IMG/VR virus record: IMGVR_UViG_3300013103_000901 | Location: 1-35,749 of that record | Origin: a virus | DNA length: 35,749 nt | Reading direction: 5' to 3' (one strand) | Shown: positions 30,719-35,749 of the stretch, piece by piece | How the letters are laid out: each line of letters opens with the position of its first letter | How positions within the stretch are numbered: position 1 is the stretch's first letter | The notes under the pieces: model-generated | Told to the model about the DNA's origin: nothing | The model's input: the letters and a program-made list of their open reading frames with translations, nothing else | The model's database searches: none | Translations under genes and position numbers: made by a program

Positions 30719-33011
30719 TATCTTCTCCTATATGTACGACGTCATTACCCCATTCAGCGATTAAATTAATTTCACGCCCCCAGTATAAAGATATACATTT
30801 TTTTTCATGATAACGCCCTTTCATTACTTCTAATTGAATATCATTTTCTACATCGTTATTTTTATCCGCAAAAACTCTAAAAACAGCATCGCAATGATAA
30901 GATGCCGCATCTGAAAATGCAACATGTTCCGTACCCGGTTCTTTAGATTTTAAAGAATCTCTATTTAATTGTGCCGCGGTATAAAAAGGCGTTCGATGTG
31001 CACGAGCACCTTCTTTTAATTCTCTAAAGACATGATCATACTTTTCTGCACGATCTTTAAATCTCGATATAGGATTAATTAAATTAGCATAATCAATTAA
31101 TACTATATCGGGAACCTTTCCGTGTATTTTTTCAAAAGTAGCCACCTCTGCGTCAATCATACCGGTGGTACACCCCTGTGGAATGTCCACAATATAAAAA
31201 GGTATTTTTGCCTGCGCAGATAATTGAATAAAATCTAAATAACGTTTTTCTTCTTCAGGAGATAGTTCTGCGCGCATTATCTTTTTCAATGGAATACGAG
31301 TTTCTCTAGATTCCCACATATTTTGAATAATGGCAGCTTCCATTTCAATAGTGCAATACATAACAGTTTGATGTCTTTTTGCTACGTTACATCCTATATT
31401 AAATAGCCAACGACTATTATGTACGTATATATCATTAGCAATAAAATTCCTAGTCGGTTCCATTTCTAGGTCATACGTAGAAACACTTCCTATAAATTCA
31501 ATGCTTTTAATCGTATCCCAAAAAATATTCGCATTTGCTAACTGATACAATTCTTTTTTATTTAATATGATAGCAAGTTTATTCAATACATTTCTAGGTA
31601 TCCCATACTCATTCCAATCTTCACCATACTCCATATTGGTGTCTCTTAAATCAATCTTGCCTGCCTTATTACGTGGTAAATGTGAAAAAACAAGTTGCAT
31701 CGGAATACGATCTATTATATCCTGTGTGCCTTTTTGTCGCTTACTTAAATTTTTCTGTAATTTAACTCTTTTTTTATTTGTAAAATATTTGCCTATTTTT
31801 TCAAGAAATAAATGTTCATAACTTTTAAGTACAGTGAGTGTTCTTTTTTCTTTTAAAGTAAGAATGCCGAAACGCAATAATAAATGCGCAAGCTGTTCAA
31901 GTAATTTTATAGATTTAAATTTAGTTTTAAAAACAATAGGAAATGCGCGAGTATCTACATATATATAACTTAAAAATAACGCAAGATCTTTCTCTGGTAA
32001 AGTAAAAACCTCTAAAGGTACTTCGCAGTTAGTATGCATGAGCGCTAAAGTTTTTATTGTATCTTTAGACAAAGTATTCGTACCAAAAACGTCTAATCTA
32101 CGCGGCACTGCTATCTGATCTCCTATTTTTAACGTATTTAATTTAGCCCATCCGTCAATAGTCATTAAAGGATGTTCTGCAGTAAGTTTTATTTCCCGCC
32201 CAGATGTAGTATTGAGTTGGTATACATATTGATTGCCTGACGACATAAAATGCGTAGGCGTCGCTGCTATTAATTGTTTTGTATGCGTTAAAGTTAATAT
32301 TTTATTAGCACTATTTTCATCTCTTACAACATCTTCAATATTATGAAGACTTCCGTTAGGCATTAATATTTTAGTGCCTTCCGCAACACACTTGCCTGCG
32401 CCACTTCTACCCGCTACCATATATAATTGCCCTGAAAACATTCCACCCGTTAATTCATCGACTTCACGCATGCCATACTGAACGCCTTGATACTTCTCAG
32501 GAAAATCTCTTTTATCCTTATATAATTTAATTCTATCATCAATAGAATCATGCACAGAAGTACGGTGTACCGTAGACGATACGTTACTAACTAAAATTTT
32601 TCTAGATAAATCAGAAAAAAGTGTATCCGGATCTTCATCTGTATTTAAACCTTTTGTAATTCTATCGTGTATAGTGTATAATTTTCTGCGCAATGTATAT
32701 GTTTTAAGTTCATTTATATAATATTTATAGTACGTATCAAAAGGTAAAGCAATTATTTCTGTAAATAATAATAATAAAGTAGTTTTACTTTTTGGATCAT
32801 TTTTATCTAACCAATTAGTAAGAATTTCACGCGTGATACATTTATAATATTTGGCATAAAATCTAGATACAATATCAAATAAATAAGATATGTTAACTTC
32901 TTCAAAGTCATTAACCGAAAGTTTACTTATTCCATACTCTAATGCGTCCATATCTTGTAGCATCCCAGTCAATACTTTTTTTTCTATTTGTACGTCAAAA
33001 AATTTAGGCAT
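30633..33011 (-). CDS. dnaB: DnaB-type replicative helicase interrupted by an intein, 792 aa precursor
   Basis: Residues 1-110 are the DnaB N-terminal domain. The Walker A loop GRSGAGK ends at residue 207 and continues at S533, with a 325-residue intein (208-532) between; spliced helicase would be about 467 residues. Walker B is IVLIDYANLI, followed by the usual arginine/glutamine segments (AAQLNRDS) and an acidic C-terminus. It unwinds DNA as a hexamer at the fork and should work with the loader just upstream and the primase halves. The precursor cannot bind ATP until the intein splices, because the P-loop is split. The gene overlaps the loader by one base and the primase gene by 86. Confidence 0.95.
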   Translation of the reverse strand: MPKFFDVQIEKKVLTGMLQDMDALEYGISKLSVNDFEEVNISYLFDIVSRFYAKYYKCITREILTNWLDKNDPKSKTTLLLLFTEIIALPFDTYYKYYINELKTYTLRRKLYTIHDRITKGLNTDEDPDTLFSDLSRKILVSNVSSTVHRTSVHDSIDDRIKLYKDKRDFPEKYQGVQYGMREVDELTGGMFSGQLYMVAGRSGAGKCVAEGTKILMPNGSLHNIEDVVRDENSANKILTLTHTKQLIAATPTHFMSSGNQYVYQLNTTSGREIKLTAEHPLMTIDGWAKLNTLKIGDQIAVPRRLDVFGTNTLSKDTIKTLALMHTNCEVPLEVFTLPEKDLALFLSYIYVDTRAFPIVFKTKFKSIKLLEQLAHLLLRFGILTLKEKRTLTVLKSYEHLFLEKIGKYFTNKKRVKLQKNLSKRQKGTQDIIDRIPMQLVFSHLPRNKAGKIDLRDTNMEYGEDWNEYGIPRNVLNKLAIILNKKELYQLANANIFWDTIKSIEFIGSVSTYDLEMEPTRNFIANDIYVHNSRWLFNIGCNVAKRHQTVMYCTIEMEAAIIQNMWESRETRIPLKKIMRAELSPEEEKRYLDFIQLSAQAKIPFYIVDIPQGCTTGMIDAEVATFEKIHGKVPDIVLIDYANLINPISRFKDRAEKYDHVFRELKEGARAHRTPFYTAAQLNRDSLKSKEPGTEHVAFSDAASYHCDAVFRVFADKNNDVENDIQLEVMKGRYHEKKCISLYWGREINLIAEWGNDVVHIGEDNVDKNSNVSGDAASTAEPGSIEDDSEEY
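31416..32390 (-). mobile_element. Intein in the DnaB Walker A loop, with degenerate homing endonuclease
   Basis: The insert begins with cysteine (CVAEGTKILMPNGS), contains block-B-like TAEHPLMT (TxxH), and ends with VHN followed by a +1 serine, the residues required for protein splicing. Removal restores GRSGAGKS. Residues 340-420 of the precursor look like a LAGLIDADG-type homing endonuclease (FLSYIYVDTRAF, LAHLLLRFGI, then basic residues), but the LAGLIDADG motif is poorly kept and its first catalytic acid is uncertain. The element is therefore probably splicing-competent, with a weak or dead endonuclease. Helicase P-loops are a known intein hot spot. Confidence 0.92.
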
Positions 33012-33775
33012 TAATTAAAAAATTTATCCTCTAAGCTAGAATTTTTCCTTAAAATAGCTGAGCCCTCTAATTTAATAGGCGCAACTGATGTAGTTAATAA
33101 AGAAGCTAAATCAAAACCTATTATATCCTCTAATTCATTCAGAGGTTTAGACGCTGTTATGATATTAACTTTGCCTGCATGCGTACGTTTCTTTAATAAC
33201 GCAGGAAGAATTGAATTAACTATATCTTGGTTTTTGACTACGGGTACTTTATCTACATCTGCAAATACTAAAAAATCTATTTCAGTCAATAATAAATTTA
33301 AGTCTTTTGCAAGCTCTTTATCTCTAAGCGCCGTGAGTGCTAAATTTATAAATTCTCTAAATATAATAAAATATGCAGAGTACCCCTCATGCAACGCCCT
33401 TTTTAATAAAAGAGTAGCTATAAAAGTTTTGCCTGATTGCGCAGGTCCTGCTATATATAAACCAAAGCCCTCTTTTAAGGCTTTTGATAATTGTATAGAA
33501 TACTGCATTGCTCTACTGAGCGAAATTTCATTCTTTTTCTGCCACTCAGGTACAAAATCATCTTTTGTAAATTTATGATACTCTTTAGGTAAATTCGCAT
33601 TAAATAATTCATACGCTTTTTTATATTTAATCAAACAAGAACATTTATGTATCCCAGTAGTATTTTCTATTACTCTTGCCCCATTGCACAAAGGGCATTT
33701 TTTACAATACATATCAACTAAAGAGTCTATGCGTTTTTCAGATACCTTAAATGTAGACGTATAAAATTGCGGCAT
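33011..33775 (-). CDS. DnaC/DnaI-like helicase loader (AAA+ ATPase), 254 aa
   Basis: The N-terminal 50 residues form a cysteine-rich module (CKKCPLC at 24-30, CSC at 45-47), as in DnaI-type loaders that bind the helicase. The AAA+ domain has Walker A GPAQSGKT (110-117) and Walker B FLVFADVDK. A sensor-like region follows (NIITASKPLNEL). It would open the DnaB ring and place it on ssDNA. It starts at 33775 overlapping the upstream unknown gene by one base, and its stop overlaps dnaB by one base, which strengthens the pairing. The identity as a loader is strong. Confidence 0.9.
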   Translation of the reverse strand: MPQFYTSTFKVSEKRIDSLVDMYCKKCPLCNGARVIENTTGIHKCSCLIKYKKAYELFNANLPKEYHKFTKDDFVPEWQKKNEISLSRAMQYSIQLSKALKEGFGLYIAGPAQSGKTFIATLLLKRALHEGYSAYFIIFREFINLALTALRDKELAKDLNLLLTEIDFLVFADVDKVPVVKNQDIVNSILPALLKKRTHAGKVNIITASKPLNELEDIIGFDLASLLTTSVAPIKLEGSAILRKNSSLEDKFFN

Positions 33776-34371
33776 TAAAAAGCTTCTTTCAATAAATCAT
33801 TAATATCTTTATTGCCTTTTGGTAAATTTTTAACTAGCTCATCAAACGTATCCCAGTTAACTTTAGTAGGCTGTGTAGCAATCTTCCATTGTGTTAATAA
33901 TGTGTCTGAAGAAACTAATGGAATATTAGCAATAAATTTTTGATTAAATTTATATTTAAAACTCCAATCTAAAAAATTCTTATATGCTTGATTATTTATT
34001 ATTTCTTCGTGCGCATTTCTAAATTGTTTTATTCTTATAGAATGCGCCCGCCAATCTTTGCCTTTAATTACGAAAGCAACTTTATACAAAACTTCAAATT
34101 TCTGCTGAAAATATCTTAAAAAATGCCCTGTATGCCATTTATCTAATGGATCGTCCAGATTAATTTTAGTTTTATTAACTTTAACCATAAGAGATTTTTT
34201 TTGTACTTGTTCCCCTTCTTCTGCTGGTCTATTCTGTAGTCGTATCGTTTCTGCTTGAAAGTATTTCAACATTTCACTTAATTCATTATTTTTATCTTGT
34301 AACTCTTTAATAAAGACTTTAAAATAATAAATAATTCGATCTATTTGTACAGAATCATCATGCCGTATCAT
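33775..34371 (-). CDS. Hypothetical replication-region protein, 198 aa
   Basis: Not recognised. The first 55 residues are a helix with coiled-coil character. Residues 75-190 are rich in aromatic and basic residues (WHTGHFLRYFQQKFEVLYK, NFLDWSFKYKFNQKF, VNWDTFDELVKNLP) and could form a helical domain contacting DNA or protein. It lies between the SF2 helicase and the helicase loader, coupled to the latter by a one-base overlap, so a replication-initiation or loader-accessory role is reasonable. No conserved catalytic motif was seen. Confidence 0.7.
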   Translation of the reverse strand: MIRHDDSVQIDRIIYYFKVFIKELQDKNNELSEMLKYFQAETIRLQNRPAEEGEQVQKKSLMVKVNKTKINLDDPLDKWHTGHFLRYFQQKFEVLYKVAFVIKGKDWRAHSIRIKQFRNAHEEIINNQAYKNFLDWSFKYKFNQKFIANIPLVSSDTLLTQWKIATQPTKVNWDTFDELVKNLPKGNKDINDLLKEAF

Positions 34372-34373
34372 AT

Positions 34374-35749
34374 TTAAGCTTTCTTATAATTTATAATAAA
34401 ACTCGGTTCACTTTTATACAATTTCTCTCTTTTTTTACTATGTACACTCAAGTATTTATAAGGATCCATAAAATCTACGACTATTGCATTCTTTTTTCCC
34501 GGATAGGGTGTCATACAACGTAATCGTTGAAATACTTTGATAGCGGATTTTCCTCCCGCTGCAATTATGATCGCATCTAATGATGCAATATCTATACCCT
34601 CGTCGCCTAAAGTTGTAATCAAACATGGCAATATTCTTTCTTTCAATCGTTTCCATAAAATACCACGATTTTCTGTTTTACTGTAAGAAAATTCTGCGCT
34701 TGGTATTAATTTTTTTAATGTTTTCCCATGGCCTATTTTATTTACTAAAATCATACAGGTTTTATCTTTTTTTATAAGTGCTCTAGCTATTTTAGCAATT
34801 GTATCATTTCTAAACGCGTTACTAGATACTGCTTGCTTATATAGAGAAGCGTAAGGAAGATTATCTGGAATATTTAATAATTTAGGAAGTTGTATAAGGT
34901 GTATTGTTGGCCTTACTAAATAACCCCCCTCTATCAATTTACTATAATTAATTTCATAAATAATAGGACCCAATAATCCATCTATCAATAAATCAGTGTT
35001 ATCTTCTCTATACGGCGTACCTGAACAGCCTAAAATATATTCAGCTGCGTATATTTTATGCTGTAAAATATGTTTATAAGTAGCTCCCGCTGCATGGTGT
35101 GATTCATCTACCCATACAAATTTGGCCCGTTCTACTAAATTACGTATATTATCACGTTTAAGCGCTGGTGGATCTTTTTCAATTTTACCTTTAGGAAATT
35201 TATCTTTAATTTTATACGCCATAGATAAAGACTGAATAGTAGCCACCGTAATTGGTTGAATGTCACAAGTACCGTCACCAATTAATCCCACGGGTATATC
35301 AGGTAAAAATTGTTTAAATTTATCAATAGTCTGCTTCGCTATATCAATACTTTGACAAATACTCAAAACAGGGAAAATATTTAATCTAGCTACCAACATA
35401 ATTTCTATTATAGTTTTGCCCGAACGTGGTTTTGCATGAATAATACCACGTTTTTTTGCCACGCAAGCATCTACCGCCTCTGATTGATATTTACGCGCAT
35501 CAAGCATATTAGATAACGGATAAGATTTTGTTTCAGCAGAATACTCTGGGCGATAATCAATAACCTCGTGAACGATTTCAAATTGCGTTAATGCTTCTTG
35601 TACATAAGGTAATAATCCTGTTAAAAATTTACCTGTCTTGGTATTAAATAAATGAGTCCGTCCATCCCATATATCACGAATATATTTACTATTACTTGTA
35701 GCTTTTATAAAAATACTATTTTGTACTTCATACGATAAAAAAGTATCGA
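34374..35749 (-). CDS. SF2 helicase (UvsW/DEAH-like), 5' end beyond right edge
   Basis: The frame stays open to base 35749, so the gene begins outside the window. The ATG at 35507 is internal because in-frame codons upstream of it continue as protein that resembles the N-terminal domain of UvsW-type helicases (IWDGRTHLFNTKTGKF, TGLLPYVQEAL). The 457 residues seen include LDARKYQSEAVD, Walker A AKPRSGKT, the DESH box (VWVDESHHAA), motif III (GCSGTPYRED), and late motifs (TTLGDEGIDI and IKVFQRLRCMTP). The enzyme likely remodels forks and recombination intermediates with RecA and SbcCD. It is followed by the replication genes with a two-base gap. The family is firm; the exact orthology to UvsW is likely. 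Confidence 0.9.
   Translation of the reverse strand, partial: DTFLSYEVQNSIFIKATSNSKYIRDIWDGRTHLFNTKTGKFLTGLLPYVQEALTQFEIVHEVIDYRPEYSAETKSYPLSNMLDARKYQSEAVDACVAKKRGIIHAKPRSGKTIIEIMLVARLNIFPVLSICQSIDIAKQTIDKFKQFLPDIPVGLIGDGTCDIQPITVATIQSLSMAYKIKDKFPKGKIEKDPPALKRDNIRNLVERAKFVWVDESHHAAGATYKHILQHKIYAAEYILGCSGTPYREDNTDLLIDGLLGPIIYEINYSKLIEGGYLVRPTIHLIQLPKLLNIPDNLPYASLYKQAVSSNAFRNDTIAKIARALIKKDKTCMILVNKIGHGKTLKKLIPSAEFSYSKTENRGILWKRLKERILPCLITTLGDEGIDIASLDAIIIAAGGKSAIKVFQRLRCMTPYPGKKNAIVVDFMDPYKYLSVHSKKREKLYKSEPSFIINYKKA

Noticed and set aside
34456-34656. A 66-residue minus-strand frame within the helicase gene
   Set aside because: It overlaps the strongly supported helicase frame entirely and shows no motif or ribosome binding site of its own.
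34374-35507. ATG at 35507 as the start of the SF2 helicase
   Set aside because: The same frame continues without a stop to the window edge and encodes a UvsW-like N-terminal domain, so this ATG is internal.
1-35749. tRNA genes, CRISPR arrays, integrase or attachment sites
   Set aside because: No cloverleaf-like sequence, regular spaced repeats, recombinase motifs or att-like duplications were seen; a covariance-model scan (tRNAscan-SE) would settle the tRNA question.

Overview
The window looks like a contiguous piece of a large, AT-rich, virulent-type tailed dsDNA bacteriophage genome (Caudoviricetes grade), not bacterial chromosome. It holds a large terminase, a phage-style replication and recombination set, a divergent sigma-like factor and many small uncharacterised genes. 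Nearly all genes overlap or abut their neighbours. Every gene I can support lies on the minus strand, so transcription runs from high to low coordinates. I see no tRNA, rRNA, CRISPR array, insertion sequence or integrase. Strong AGGAG-type ribosome binding sites point to a host with a canonical anti-Shine-Dalgarno sequence, but the host cannot be named from this sequence.

Regions in transcription order. (1) 35749-30041, replication: an SF2 helicase whose 5' end is beyond the right edge, an unknown protein, a DnaC-like helicase loader, a DnaB helicase carrying a 325-residue intein inside its Walker A loop, and the zinc-binding half of a DnaG-type primase. (2) 30028-26615, regulation and modified base: a sigma-70-like protein with a zinc-finger insertion, then QueD, FolE2 (GTP cyclohydrolase IB), a 45-residue zinc ribbon protein, a Gpt-like purine phosphoribosyltransferase and QueC. 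This gives most of a preQ0 (7-cyano-7-deazaguanine) pathway, with QueE and any DpdA-type base-exchange enzyme not present in the window. (3) 26608-23584: GroEL followed by GroES (reverse of the usual bacterial order), dUTPase, a small unknown protein and an FmdB-like zinc ribbon protein. (4) 23582-16596: a UDG/3'-5' exonuclease/family A DNA polymerase fusion, small unknowns, RecA, and an SSB-like OB-fold protein. (5) 16529-11592: a split SbcC/Rad50 (N half and C half in separate genes), SbcD nuclease, the TOPRIM half of the split primase, a coiled-coil protein, a dATP/dGTP diphosphohydrolase-like protein (DUF5664, the wider MazZ-type group) and a Holliday-junction-resolvase-like nuclease. (6) 11576-10545: a membrane-anchored unknown, an HTH protein, a GC-rich hairpin and a zinc-finger protein. 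(7) 10603-1, packaging and structure: two very large acidic proteins of unknown role, a small-terminase candidate, large terminase, a HExxH metallopeptidase-like protein, a WYL-like protein and two unknowns, the last running off the left edge.

How the genes may work together: the helicase, loader, split primase, polymerase, SSB, RecA and SbcCD make a nearly self-sufficient replication and recombination apparatus. dUTPase plus the UDG-like polymerase domain suggests control of uracil in DNA. The preQ0 genes, a guanine-type phosphoribosyltransferase and a MazZ-type dNTP hydrolase together suggest that a 7-deazaguanine could be made into a nucleotide and built into DNA during replication. This is a hypothesis. 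The most unusual observations are this gene combination, the Rad50 split at its zinc hook, the split primase, the phage groEL-groES pair and the P-loop intein.
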